64,000 nt of DNA from Clostridium_AD estertheticum_D (GCF_018861295.1 NZ_JAHLDM010000019.1:1-64000), one strand, 5' to 3'; shown: positions 54,355 through 63,976, counted from the stretch's first letter. The notes: generated by a model not told the origin, from the letters alone. Translations and numbers: made by a program.

Positions 54355-55968
54355 TTATCTATTGTTCCATGACCTACCAAATAATTCATTTCCTTTTAGA
54401 GAAAGTTCTAGAACTTTTGTTTCTTTTAATATTTTTTGACTTTCTAGGCTATAAGCTGATATCTTATCAAATGAAATGAAAATCTGTTTGCCAATACTTT
54501 TATATTTTTTAAGTATATTTTCTATAGCTTCATCAGATATTTGCTTTAACACAACTGAATCATGAATCAAAATCGGTAATACTGTCAACTCTAACACACT
54601 TAAATCATATTCTACCATGCTCTTATAAGAAGTGCCTGTACCAGTATCATCTATAGTTTCAAAAGTATATTGATTCTTATCGAATTTAAGAATAGGTGGT
54701 TTCTTTTTCCCTGAATATACATAGTCGTTTATTTCCTGCATTTTAGAATTAATACTATTTTGTAGTTGATTCAACTGTTCCATTTTCATGTTGTCTCTTC
54801 TAAGTTTTGTATCATTCCTCGAAGTAGTTAAACTACCAAGTTTTACATATGTATTATTTTCACTTTCCAATATTTCTATTCTTTTCTGCAAATTTGAATA
54901 TTTAACTAATATGACCTTTGATAAATTAGGTATTTGAATTATTTTTTTAATATTTGTTTCAATTTCACCTATTTCAGTTTGTGAAATAAAAATTAGCTGA
55001 TTTAGTTCTTCTTTCTTATCCTTTAATTCAGATTTTAACACTTTTCTTATTTCCTGGTGAAATTTTTCTACTTCTAAAATACTTTTTATATCTGTATTCG
55101 GAAAAAAACTCAATAAATCGTCAAATTGTTCCGACTTTAAATCAGCGTTTTCTTTTAAATTATTATTTAAAACTGTAAGTTGCGAATAAAATCTACTCAT
55201 TCGCCTTCTGGCGACTGATAACCGCTGCTTTAATTTCAGTACCTCCTCAGCCTTAACTGAATCTATATCTAATAAGTCGTTATCCAAATCTTGAGAAATT
55301 TTATCTTTCTCTTCATTTAATACACCCAATTCCTTCTGATTTGTAGTATGTTGACGTTTCCCAATAGACGATACAAATTTGTATTTTTGAGCATTTTTGA
55401 ATGCGCTTAATTCTTTTTCTTTATCCTTTAGCAATAATTCTAGCCCAGAAATTGCATTATAGAGATTAAACAATTTCAATAAGGCATTAATTGGTGCACC
55501 CGCAGATTCATTATGTATAATATCTAACGGACGCTTTTCATTTAAATTATCTTTTCCATATATTCTTGCATATCTTCCAACAATATCACGGAAGCTAATA
55601 TCAGAAAGTCCTATCGCATACTTTTCCTTTAGGAAATTAAAGTACTCTGTAAGTGGAATATTAGATATAACATCATATTTCTCATTACATTTGCTTACAT
55701 TTTCTAAATCATCGGTGTTTCTCAAAAAGTGATATTTATTTTTATCAAAAATAAAACAGAATTTAATTATATGACTTCCAACATTTCTTTGAATATCTGT
55801 CGATTTCAATATATAGTCTTTTCCACCAAATATAAAATCTATAATCATTAAAAATGTAGATTTTCCTATAGAATTAGTCCCAAAATCATCACCCAAGACA
55901 GTATTTAAGCTTGGACTAAACTCAATTCTTTTTTGTTTAAATTGTTCGCAAATAATCTCATACAACAT
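54355..55968 (-). CDS. ABC-3C system ATPase (DUF2326-like, SMC/RecN-type)
   Basis: 537 residues. N-terminal Walker A LGDDFGTNSIGKSTFL (~25-40). A long coiled coil spans ~175-420. The C-terminal lobe reads SVLELTVLPILIHDSVVLKQ and KQIFISFDKI, where D488-like acidic residues replace the canonical DE of Walker B. This architecture fits the DUF2326/ABC-three-component effector ATPases described in bacterial conflict systems. They are thought to sense DNA or phage structures and activate a linked effector. The start overlaps the stop of the middle-component gene by 11 bases. Third gene of the three-gene operon. Confidence 0.8.
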   Translation of the reverse strand: MLYEIICEQFKQKRIEFSPSLNTVLGDDFGTNSIGKSTFLMIIDFIFGGKDYILKSTDIQRNVGSHIIKFCFIFDKNKYHFLRNTDDLENVSKCNEKYDVISNIPLTEYFNFLKEKYAIGLSDISFRDIVGRYARIYGKDNLNEKRPLDIIHNESAGAPINALLKLFNLYNAISGLELLLKDKEKELSAFKNAQKYKFVSSIGKRQHTTNQKELGVLNEEKDKISQDLDNDLLDIDSVKAEEVLKLKQRLSVARRRMSRFYSQLTVLNNNLKENADLKSEQFDDLLSFFPNTDIKSILEVEKFHQEIRKVLKSELKDKKEELNQLIFISQTEIGEIETNIKKIIQIPNLSKVILVKYSNLQKRIEILESENNTYVKLGSLTTSRNDTKLRRDNMKMEQLNQLQNSINSKMQEINDYVYSGKKKPPILKFDKNQYTFETIDDTGTGTSYKSMVEYDLSVLELTVLPILIHDSVVLKQISDEAIENILKKYKSIGKQIFISFDKISAYSLESQKILKETKVLELSLKGNELFGRSWNNR

Positions 55969-56188
55969 GATTAACTCTCCTCAATTGATAATTATAATCT
56001 ATTTTACCTAATACAAATAAACACTCTACTGTTTCAGCAAATTCTGTAATATCGTCAAATCTCTTAATTACATGTATATATAATTCATAAATAGTTAAAT
56101 GTTTTTCTTCCTCTAAAACATTTAATATAATAGGGAATTTGCTTATTATGCTTTCACTATAACTAAATAGTTTATTTGGCAATTTCAT
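55958..56188 (-). CDS. ABC-3C middle component (small wHTH-like protein)
   Basis: 76 residues from ATG 56188 (GTGAGGTGTTCC site). It reads PNKLFSYSESIISKFPIILN and then helices ending AETVECLFVLGKIDYNYQL. This matches the general layout of the ABC-3C middle-component families: a short helical protein ending in a winged beta-hairpin (LGxIxYxxxL). It overlaps the HNH gene upstream by 17 bases and the ATPase gene downstream by 11, so the three are tightly co-translated. The middle component is thought to bridge effector and ATPase. Too short for firm identification alone; the neighbours carry the call. Confidence 0.75.
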   Translation of the reverse strand: MKLPNKLFSYSESIISKFPIILNVLEEEKHLTIYELYIHVIKRFDDITEFAETVECLFVLGKIDYNYQLRRVNHVV

Positions 56189-56972
56189 GGAACACCTCAC
56201 AACTCTGCACAAAGTATGAAATTACTGCTTCACATGCTTCATTTGAAGAACCTACTGCTTTGGATTCTAGCCATTTGACTAAAGATCTAAATATTTCGCT
56301 CTTACTACTCATTTCTTTTTCACATTTCAAAAAGGTTGTCTTTATTTCTGATGCAACTAATCCGAAATCTATATGTCCAGCTTGATCCAAATCCTGAAAT
56401 ATTTCTTTTATAAAATTAAAAAAGATGCAAACATAATTTTCAACCTTAACTTTTAATATAATATATGTGTCTTCAATTTTATTAGAAATCTTTAATGCTT
56501 GATATTCTAATTTCATTTTTTGTAATGATTCTTCATCTATATGGGAAAGAGCATTAATTACTAAAATTATTTCTTGCTCTAAGTCCTGATGAGAAGCGGC
56601 TATTTTTGCTTTAGATACACTAGTCAGATTTTTTTTTATTTTGAGTAAATCTAAGTATTCTTCTTTAGTTTTATGATCATCATAATACCCATGGCAATCC
56701 TTACATAATGCAATTTTATTTTCAAAATCTTCACAGTTACTACCAAGTCTTTCAAGTCCTTCGAGTTGCTTTACTTCATTAGGTGTTGGACTATTAGGAT
56801 AAATATGTGCAATTTGATACTTTTTGTTCATGCGCTTTCCTTTTCCTAATAGCATGTATTTTCCACATAGAGGACATATACCATCTACTTCTAATAAGTA
56901 TGCGTTATCCAAATTATCTGTAATCGCAATTCTTTGTATTAAATATGGATCATTTGATTTTGTTATCTCCAA
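56172..56972 (-). CDS. HNH endonuclease of the ABC-3C system (effector subunit)
   Basis: 266 residues from TTG 56972, which has GGAGGG at good distance; a TTG at 56978 is too near. The HNH motif is complete. Zinc-ribbon DGICPLCGKYML (C35, C38 numbered from the TTG at 56978) and CKDCHGYYD (C92, C95) flank the catalytic His of YQIAHIYPNS (H58), Asn of FENKIALC (N87) and the final His96. The rest (100-266) is helical, ending KAVGSSNEACEAVISYFVQSC, as expected for the C-terminal coupling domain of ABC-3C effectors. Predicted DNA nuclease, activated by the linked ATPase. First gene of the operon. Confidence 0.82.
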   Translation of the reverse strand: MEITKSNDPYLIQRIAITDNLDNAYLLEVDGICPLCGKYMLLGKGKRMNKKYQIAHIYPNSPTPNEVKQLEGLERLGSNCEDFENKIALCKDCHGYYDDHKTKEEYLDLLKIKKNLTSVSKAKIAASHQDLEQEIILVINALSHIDEESLQKMKLEYQALKISNKIEDTYIILKVKVENYVCIFFNFIKEIFQDLDQAGHIDFGLVASEIKTTFLKCEKEMSSKSEIFRSLVKWLESKAVGSSNEACEAVISYFVQSCEVFHEIAK

Positions 56973-57194
56973 ACTCAAGCCCTCCCCATTTTTTTAAAAT
57001 TCTCGCTATGTTTATTCCCATATTATTGATTACTTCACTGTATTATTCAACTGCTCATTATATGAGTAATAACAAGTTAAATCATAGTTTTAGAAATTAT
57101 ACTGCCCTCATTTTTACATATGTAGATGCTAAGTAGTCATAAATTTAATTCTATTGTGCCAAATTTCTCTGTCTAAACATATTAATTAATGACA

Positions 57195-57395
57195 TCATAA
57201 TCTATTATTTACAAGTATTTTTTCTAATGCTACCATATACATTTTCCCAAGTTCTTTTTCTTGACTTCTATAATAATACTTTTGCTCAGATATTATTTTA
57301 TCTTTGTCAGAATCATATAATTTTTTATTATATGATAACCAACCAAATAGACTTAGTACTGTATAGTAGAAATAAAACTCTTTGTCGGATTGCAT
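57195..57395 (-). CDS. Small orphan reading frame in the defence cargo
   Basis: 66 residues beginning MQSDKEFYFYYTVLSLFGWL, with a short hydrophobic stretch and a charged C-terminal half. No Shine-Dalgarno site is visible before the ATG, but the frame stays open for about 18 codons upstream, up to near the rdrB stop (57455). It sits between rdrB and the HNH gene on the same strand. It could be a real small partner, a remnant of a longer gene, or chance. I recognise no family. Confidence 0.35.
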   Translation of the reverse strand: MQSDKEFYFYYTVLSLFGWLSYNKKLYDSDKDKIISEQKYYYRSQEKELGKMYMVALEKILVNNRL

Positions 57396-57454
57396 ATTAA
57401 AATCATACAGCAGAAATTTATTATTTTTTTGCCATATGATTACCCAATTTATAT

Positions 57455-60241
57455 TTATAAATTATAATTAAAACTCTGTTCTATACCCATGTGTCTTATT
57501 CTATTCAACCAGTCATAAATCATGGATTGATTATAAATTCTTTTACCATTTTCATCCACAGCTTTTTCTAACGCTAATGCCATTAAAGCATATTCATTTT
57601 CTATATAGGTATCAAAAATCCCTTGATCATCTGTATTTATAGATACAAATAATTGAGGACATTTATTTATCTTATCAGGATCTGCTGTCAATCCTAAATT
57701 ATAAAAATCTACAATTGGATGCTTATCATATCTTTTAAAATTACCTATAAGATAGTTGGATGAAGGATTGGTCTCAATGCCAATTCCTTTATCAAGAATA
57801 AAATATTTCATACTATGTTGAATTTCTTTAACGGCAACTATATAGTTACTTGGAACTTCAAATTCGTATTGTTCTGCCCCTTTTTTTCGTACTTTATAAT
57901 TATAATGATAACTATTATATAAGAACTGTATATCTTTATCTTCTCTTATGCCCTTATCTTCTATATTACCTTTTTCGTTATCATAATAATTTATGGCACA
58001 TCTATCCCAATAATGAATTTCATTTTTTTTAGTATACTTACAATCAATATACTTTTCAGGATCATCCCCTCTTAGTTTCCATGCATCATAATATTGTCTA
58101 CTACTAAAGTATTTTAACTTTTGTTTACCGCTAAAATTTCTTGAATATATATCATTAAAAAGATAATGATACCTTTCTTCCAAATCATTAATTAGATTTT
58201 TCATGTCAAGTAGGTTAAATTCTTTAATTTTAATTAACATCCAAACAATGTTATCTAAAAAATCTTGTTTAGGCATTATGAGCCTTTTATTTTTATTATT
58301 GTACCATTGCTCTACATCTACCCCTAAGGCAAGGGCATGCCCTAGTCTATCGCCATGACTAAAATTCAAAAAGTAAACAGTCTCATCTATTGCCCTTAAC
58401 CCATCAATTATATCAAGAAAATCCTCTCCTACGTGATAGGTAGCTCTTAACTGCATAGGATAATGGCTATTGGATAGATGTTCATTTCCCATAGGAGAAC
58501 AATTACCTCTATCAAGAGGCTCCTCTCTAGAATCATAGTTATCCCTTAATTGCATAGAATAATTAATCTCAAAAAGGCGTTCATTTTCTGTATGGAAATT
58601 ATTAGTTCTTAAGTATCTGAATACTTGAGCGAAAACTTCAGGACGACATCCAATTTCATTAGAACATCCATCTATTCCAAGAATTCTACCTGCAGAAGCT
58701 TTTAGGCTGTTCCTTAGTTTTAATATTGCCAAAGCCTGTTTTTTAATTTCTAATCTTTTCTTATTATGTCTTGGAGACATAAATAGTGACTTCTCTAAAG
58801 AAACATCCTTATCCTTTTCTTTGGTAAAATGAACAACATAAAAATATTTTTTCTGTTGTTCTCTATTATAATTTATAATCTTATCCATCTTGTAAATTTC
58901 CTTAGATAGTTCATCAGCACTATTTTCAGGAGTAATACGGGCTTCTAGGCTTACTATGTTCTGATTTTCCATAGTTGTTCTAATCGCTGTATAATAAACT
59001 GCTTTTTTTAAAAGTGGGTCTTTGTCTAAAAACTTGCTTTTTCTATCTTGATATGCAGAAAAATTATCAAAACCAACTCTGTCGTTTGTTTGAATCAACT
59101 CTCCTCTAAGTTTGCTTTTTATAACAAGGTAGGCATAAAATAAATTCTGATATTCAATAAATTCAGGATCATTCTTATAGATCTTTTTAAACATGGAATA
59201 TAAAAACATTCGTTCTCCCACATAATATTGATTATAATCTTTACCTCTTAAAATTACATTTTTAGGTATGCTATAATCTATGGCAACCTTGTTACCACGG
59301 GAAACATCTTCAAACCTTTTTCCAAAGTCGTATTTTAGACTATCAATAATTCCTTGAATTGTATGAGTATCTATTGCTGCCATTAAGGAATCACTATTTT
59401 TAAGAACTTTTTTTAGTTCTTCATTATCTCCCAGCTTAGCTATATTCTCTTTTTTTGTATTATCGTATTTATCATGGTCTTCATCCTCTTTTACATCGAA
59501 AAAAGGCATATTATTCAACTTACAAAATAGGAATGCTCTTATTATCGCAGCCTTTTTGCATAATGCAGGGAAATTGGTTCTTTCAGTGTTGTCACTATAT
59601 TCTATATCAGTTTCAAGACGACTATGCATTATTCCTGACTTATAAAATTCACTTTCCCTATTAGCAATTCTATTCATAAGACTTGTCCATGTTAAAGAAA
59701 ATACTGGTGCAGAGCCTTTTAAATGGAAGTGATTTTCTGCAAGTCCTTCTTTTAGAATATTGTGAAGTCTTACATTATTTGAGTTTATAATAGGATTCCA
59801 AGCAAAAAAATTTCTATTATAGGAGGATACCACATCTTTATAAGCAAAGTAAGCTGTGGTGAATATGTCTTGACCAAGCTTATGAAATATCATTCTCCAT
59901 CTCATCATTTGTTCATATTTACATTCAGGAACACCATTATTATCTATTAGCACGTCCTCACCGAAGGAAATAAATAAATTGAATATAGACTTTGAATTAG
60001 AAATTGAATTAACTAAATGACGCCTATCTTTCATCCAATTTTGTAATAAATAATATATGTTATTCATTTCATCATTTGAATAATACCTAACTTCATTAAT
60101 TCCAAGGTTTATAAATGAAGCTTTATTAATATTATTGAAACGGTATGAATTTTTACTTTCTGCTTCAAAGCAACTCTTAATGATCTCTTCTGGATTTACT
60201 TTTCTAAATAAAATATCTAAGGATAATCTAATGTTGTCCAT
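57455..60241 (-). CDS. rdrB: RADAR subunit RdrB (adenosine deaminase)
   Basis: 928 residues, the typical RdrB size. Adenosine deaminase signatures are all present. ENHFHLKGSAPV gives the first two zinc histidines (H171, H173). YHVGEDFLD (~603-607) gives the third His and catalytic Glu. FSHGDRLGHA (~632) and SINTDDQGI (~867) give the final Asp pair. Flanking inserts separate these motifs more widely than in metabolic deaminases, as expected for RdrB, which forms large shells with RdrA and deaminates ATP/dATP pools or RNA on phage infection. ATG overlaps the rdrA stop by one base. Confidence 0.93.
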   Translation of the reverse strand: MDNIRLSLDILFRKVNPEEIIKSCFEAESKNSYRFNNINKASFINLGINEVRYYSNDEMNNIYYLLQNWMKDRRHLVNSISNSKSIFNLFISFGEDVLIDNNGVPECKYEQMMRWRMIFHKLGQDIFTTAYFAYKDVVSSYNRNFFAWNPIINSNNVRLHNILKEGLAENHFHLKGSAPVFSLTWTSLMNRIANRESEFYKSGIMHSRLETDIEYSDNTERTNFPALCKKAAIIRAFLFCKLNNMPFFDVKEDEDHDKYDNTKKENIAKLGDNEELKKVLKNSDSLMAAIDTHTIQGIIDSLKYDFGKRFEDVSRGNKVAIDYSIPKNVILRGKDYNQYYVGERMFLYSMFKKIYKNDPEFIEYQNLFYAYLVIKSKLRGELIQTNDRVGFDNFSAYQDRKSKFLDKDPLLKKAVYYTAIRTTMENQNIVSLEARITPENSADELSKEIYKMDKIINYNREQQKKYFYVVHFTKEKDKDVSLEKSLFMSPRHNKKRLEIKKQALAILKLRNSLKASAGRILGIDGCSNEIGCRPEVFAQVFRYLRTNNFHTENERLFEINYSMQLRDNYDSREEPLDRGNCSPMGNEHLSNSHYPMQLRATYHVGEDFLDIIDGLRAIDETVYFLNFSHGDRLGHALALGVDVEQWYNNKNKRLIMPKQDFLDNIVWMLIKIKEFNLLDMKNLINDLEERYHYLFNDIYSRNFSGKQKLKYFSSRQYYDAWKLRGDDPEKYIDCKYTKKNEIHYWDRCAINYYDNEKGNIEDKGIREDKDIQFLYNSYHYNYKVRKKGAEQYEFEVPSNYIVAVKEIQHSMKYFILDKGIGIETNPSSNYLIGNFKRYDKHPIVDFYNLGLTADPDKINKCPQLFVSINTDDQGIFDTYIENEYALMALALEKAVDENGKRIYNQSMIYDWLNRIRHMGIEQSFNYNL

Positions 60242-63200
60242 TACACATCAATTCCTACATGCTTAAATAATTTTTCCAAAAAGTGAACCATTTCTGAGGC
60301 AGCCTTCTTTTTATTATCTGCTGAATCTGTTGAATTGTATAAGTTATTGGAGCAGTTATCTCTTATTTTGATTGTTTCCTTGCAAAAGCCAGCCATAATT
60401 TCATTATTTTTAAATTTAAATAAAATACTTGAGACATCGTTAGCATTTTTAACTATTTGATCTCTAACACCAGTATTATTTTGCTTATTTAAAAAATAAA
60501 TATATCTATTTTTTAAAATTTGTATGTCCTCGTCAGTAAATTTTGTATCAAAATAAGAATCATCAGGTGATGTAAAAATGCTGTTCCATAATGCTGCAAC
60601 ATCGTCTGAATCAAATTGTACATCTTCATTTTCTTTAGTAATAATATTGGTGTTAACAAATAATGGACATTGCAAAAATACTTCAATAAAATCTTTTGAT
60701 TCTTTCTCATTAATATTTTTTTCAATAATATCTGTTGACTTGTAATATATAGTATTAATTACTTGTGTCATGAAAGAATATTCCCAATTTTGCTTTGATT
60801 TTAAATGCATTTCTACATCCTCATATAAATTTTCAAATAGTTTTTCAAAATATTCAACACTATAAAAAGGAATGATTGAATCATTTTCACTTTGCCATTT
60901 TTCAATTAATATATATAGGGATTGTTCTTTAATTTTATTTATTACATCGTCATCTTCATAAACGGTACCAAATACTGTTTCAAAAACACCCTGTGGATTT
61001 AATAGGTTTGATACAAAAGTTGGAATGCATAATGTATAATACTTTGTTGGTGAAATCTTATCTGTGAGTCTAGCATTAATTTTATAATATACGCTTTGGA
61101 TGGTTCTATAATCTCCTAATTGCTTATTATTTATATCCTCTAGAGTGCCTACATAAAGTACAAAATAATGTAACCATTCTACTAGTTGAATATATTTCCC
61201 TAAATTCTTACTAACTTTACTTTCAGCCGTATCATATTCCAATTTTATTGTTTCTAAAAGACTATCATAAGATTTATTTTTTTCAATTTGGTTTAATACT
61301 CTACCTTTTTTTAACAGTTCAGGTGAAATACTTTTTTCTAATTTATTAATAGGAGAATTTCGGAAATCCTTTAATGTAAAATCGGCTTTTACTTCCAGTT
61401 CCTTCTTAATGTCAAAAAGGTATTGTATTTTTACGTCTTTTTTTGTACAAGAAATTATTTTTTCCACTATATATGGTAAAGACATATCTTCAATCTTTGT
61501 ATTTGAATAACTTATATTTTTAGTTATATTTCTATTATTTGTGTCAAAGACTCCAGGCAGACTACTGCTTCCAGCTCTATTCCTTATAATTTTTTTAGAA
61601 TATGGATCATATAAGTTTCCACCCACAATTACACGAGTTTTAATATAGTCATTTTCAATTTTTAAATACCTTAATAATGTGATAGAATATAATGTTTTAA
61701 GACCAAAAATAAATTTTGATACTTCCTCAGTATTAATATAATTTTCAAATACTTTTAATATTAACAAAACATCTCCTATTGATATATTTAAAGGATTATT
61801 AGACTTATTAATTATATTTTTCACGGATAATATCTCTGCATCTGTGACAATACCCTCCATAAGCTGAAAATTATTATCTTGCTTAATAGGAAATTTTTCA
61901 CTTAATTTTGTCACCACATATTTATTTCTTATGGATATATCTTCATTTAAGAAGCTCTGAATGAATTCAATATATTCCATAGTAGAAAGATTCTTTCTGA
62001 TCCAGTTATTTATAAAATAATCCTCAAATCGTTTTAAATTACTTTTCCATTTTCCTTTTAAATTTAGATCAGTATTTTTTGAATCTCTATCCTTAGGATC
62101 TAAATCAATATCATTATTTTTTATATTAACAATATCATCCATGCTATCAATAAACGATAAATAATTATGTAGTTCCCTTAAATTATCTGGTACTAAATAA
62201 TGGTTTTGCGTTTCTGGTTTTATGAATATAAGTCCTGTTTTCATTCTGGTTTTATCTAGTATTAATTGTTGAATCCCCTTATCTTCAACTTTCTCTTCAC
62301 CTTTAACTTCTATTATAATATCAGTAGATTCAATATTTCTTAGTTTTGGCATATATAGTTGTCTTTCTACAGGAATTAGCTTCTCTATATATCTAAATGC
62401 CATAGTTTTAGTATTATCAGACAGCCTTTTTTGTTTAATCATAGTTTCAAAGTACTTCATGTAGCTTTGTTCTACTGAATCCATTAATTGTTCCATTTTA
62501 ATGGCTATTAATATAATAACATTTGGTATTATAAGATATTTTCTAAGTTGCTCAACCATATCGTAAGCATGAATCATATTCATATCCAAGTCATCAATAG
62601 AAATAACTAAGAAATTGTCCTTTTGTTGTTTTGTTAAATATGGTAGCAATTCTTTCATTAATTCAATTAAGTTATCCCTCATATTTAAGCTGGCAGAAAG
62701 CCTTGAGAGGTTTTCTAGTATTGTTCCTGTGTATCCATCGTCCTTTAATATTTCTTTTTCATCCATATTTAAAGTAACCATGTTCTTATATAATTTTTCA
62801 AATTTTCTTAAAATAGAGTTTGCCATAGAATTATTATATTCATTTTCCTGGTTCTTCAACTCTTTTTCAAACTTAGAAAACATTTTTGCTATAACAATGC
62901 CAAGCAGGTTTTCTTTATCTTCCAACATAGATGGATCAATAACATCTAAATTATAAAAATTATAACCCTTTATTTCATTAAATTCAGGAATATTTACCTT
63001 TCCATTACCATGCATATCCTTTAGGAACTGATTGAAAGATACCATTGCAGAACTTTTACCAGTACCTCTTTCACCTATAAACGAAATAATGTTATTATAC
63101 TGATTCTGATTAAGGTTTACATCTTTTTTATCGTTTTTGGTATTAGTATTATCTACTATATGTTTTACAGATTCAGCTGCGTTAATATAGATATCTCTAA

Positions 63201-63303
63201 AAAAAGATTCATTTATATCCTCATACTTCTCAACTTTTATTCTTAAAGCATCGCCTTCACCAATTTTTATTTTTATTTTTTCTACAGTAATTCCCTTATC
63301 CAT
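60241..63303 (-). CDS. rdrA: RADAR subunit RdrA (ATPase)
   Basis: 1020 residues from ATG 63303, preceded by GGGAGTGAATAAA; the six-codon longer reading starts in the ribosome site. P-loop FIGERGTGKSSAM (residues ~76-88) and Walker B NFLVISIDDLDMN (~230-240), followed by a long helical C-terminus. The GERGTGKS and IDDLD motifs and total length fit RdrA, an AAA+/STAND-like ATPase forming a heptameric funnel that delivers activation to the RdrB deaminase. Operon with rdrB (one-base overlap). No membrane accessory gene of the RdrC/RdrD type is present nearby. Confidence 0.92.
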   Translation of the reverse strand: MDKGITVEKIKIKIGEGDALRIKVEKYEDINESFFRDIYINAAESVKHIVDNTNTKNDKKDVNLNQNQYNNIISFIGERGTGKSSAMVSFNQFLKDMHGNGKVNIPEFNEIKGYNFYNLDVIDPSMLEDKENLLGIVIAKMFSKFEKELKNQENEYNNSMANSILRKFEKLYKNMVTLNMDEKEILKDDGYTGTILENLSRLSASLNMRDNLIELMKELLPYLTKQQKDNFLVISIDDLDMNMIHAYDMVEQLRKYLIIPNVIILIAIKMEQLMDSVEQSYMKYFETMIKQKRLSDNTKTMAFRYIEKLIPVERQLYMPKLRNIESTDIIIEVKGEEKVEDKGIQQLILDKTRMKTGLIFIKPETQNHYLVPDNLRELHNYLSFIDSMDDIVNIKNNDIDLDPKDRDSKNTDLNLKGKWKSNLKRFEDYFINNWIRKNLSTMEYIEFIQSFLNEDISIRNKYVVTKLSEKFPIKQDNNFQLMEGIVTDAEILSVKNIINKSNNPLNISIGDVLLILKVFENYINTEEVSKFIFGLKTLYSITLLRYLKIENDYIKTRVIVGGNLYDPYSKKIIRNRAGSSSLPGVFDTNNRNITKNISYSNTKIEDMSLPYIVEKIISCTKKDVKIQYLFDIKKELEVKADFTLKDFRNSPINKLEKSISPELLKKGRVLNQIEKNKSYDSLLETIKLEYDTAESKVSKNLGKYIQLVEWLHYFVLYVGTLEDINNKQLGDYRTIQSVYYKINARLTDKISPTKYYTLCIPTFVSNLLNPQGVFETVFGTVYEDDDVINKIKEQSLYILIEKWQSENDSIIPFYSVEYFEKLFENLYEDVEMHLKSKQNWEYSFMTQVINTIYYKSTDIIEKNINEKESKDFIEVFLQCPLFVNTNIITKENEDVQFDSDDVAALWNSIFTSPDDSYFDTKFTDEDIQILKNRYIYFLNKQNNTGVRDQIVKNANDVSSILFKFKNNEIMAGFCKETIKIRDNCSNNLYNSTDSADNKKKAASEMVHFLEKLFKHVGIDV

Positions 63304-63838
63304 TTTATTCACTCCCACCATATTTATATATAAAAAGCCATTCTTTTACTTTATTTTACCACAATATTTATCATAATAAATCAAATATTTACAATTATAC
63401 TAATAAGCGATAATTTATTAGTATAAGTAAATTTATTTGGGTCATCCTAAAAGTAAATCTAAATCAAAAGCAGAACTTAGATAAAGACTAACCATAGACT
63501 AACTATATTTAAATGGAACATCTGCATTATCAAAGGCAATATAGAGAATATAGAAACTGTCCGTCCTTTGCCATATCAATTGCTCTGATGATAAATCTTA
63601 TGCTGGTGCTGAGGGTAATGTTAAAACTACTGTTTTATCACCAGTGTTTTCTTTAAAATCTGCTGTTTAAATATTTAATTTAACATTGGTTCCATCACTT
63701 AATCAGTAGTTATCTATGCTTAAACCTGTTAATGGTGCAGTAATCATGGTGATTTTTGATGATATTCAATACAGGTATAAATAACTTTCAATAAATGCAT
63801 ACTATAGCTTTGCATATTTATGCAATTTATTCATGTTC
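63304..63838. other. Non-coding stretch upstream of rdrA (535 bp)
   Basis: Presumably the rdrA promoter region and inert transposon DNA. The rdrA ribosome site is at its left edge. The part from about 63420 to 63780 has unusually coding-like composition (for example, tatgctggtgctgaggg near 63600), with a run of short open stretches broken by stops. This could be a decayed gene, but I cannot name it. No RNA gene is seen. Confidence 0.5.
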
Positions 63839-63969
63839 CAGTACACGTCTAGTTGTATATTACAAAAGATACCTATACGCTCAGTACAGATGTAGTTGTA
63901 TTTATAACATTTTTTAGGATACCATATTTCAACATTTATAGAACTTTTCAGTACACCTAATAGTTGTAT
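63839..63969 (-). repeat. Left-end TnsB binding sites (3 sites)
   Basis: CAGTACACGTCTAGTTGTAT (63839-63858), CAGTACAGATGTAGTTGTAT (63882-63901) and the third site at 63949-63969 (cagtacacc ... tagttgtat). They share CAGTACA...TAGTTGTAT and are spaced by 23 and 47 bases. They are inverted relative to the array at 47280, with the shared half TACAACTA, as in the Tn7 left end. Confidence 0.85.
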
Positions 63970-63976
63970 CTATACT

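Larger units (their letters stand above)
47272..63976. mobile_element. Tn7-like transposon carrying RADAR and ABC-3C defence genes
   Basis: About 16.7 kb. It contains tnsA, tnsB, tnsC and tnsD/tniQ in that order. TnsB-site clusters lie at both ends in inverted orientation: four packed sites at 47280-47361 and three spaced sites at 63839-63969. This is exactly the right-end versus left-end asymmetry of Tn7. Proposed termini (47272 and 63976) are the outer limits of an imperfect 16-base inverted repeat, agtaaaagtacaacta versus agtatagatacaacta (13 of 16 identical), at the same distance from the first TnsB site as the Tn7 termini. The flanking 5-mers (ataat, cctct) do not match, so exact ends are uncertain by some bases. 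Inserted about 25 bases after the nrdJ stop. Confidence 0.88.

Noticed and set aside
56945..57136. Short plus-strand frame beside the HNH gene
   Set aside because: No ribosome site, low complexity, overlaps the HNH start region; likely chance.
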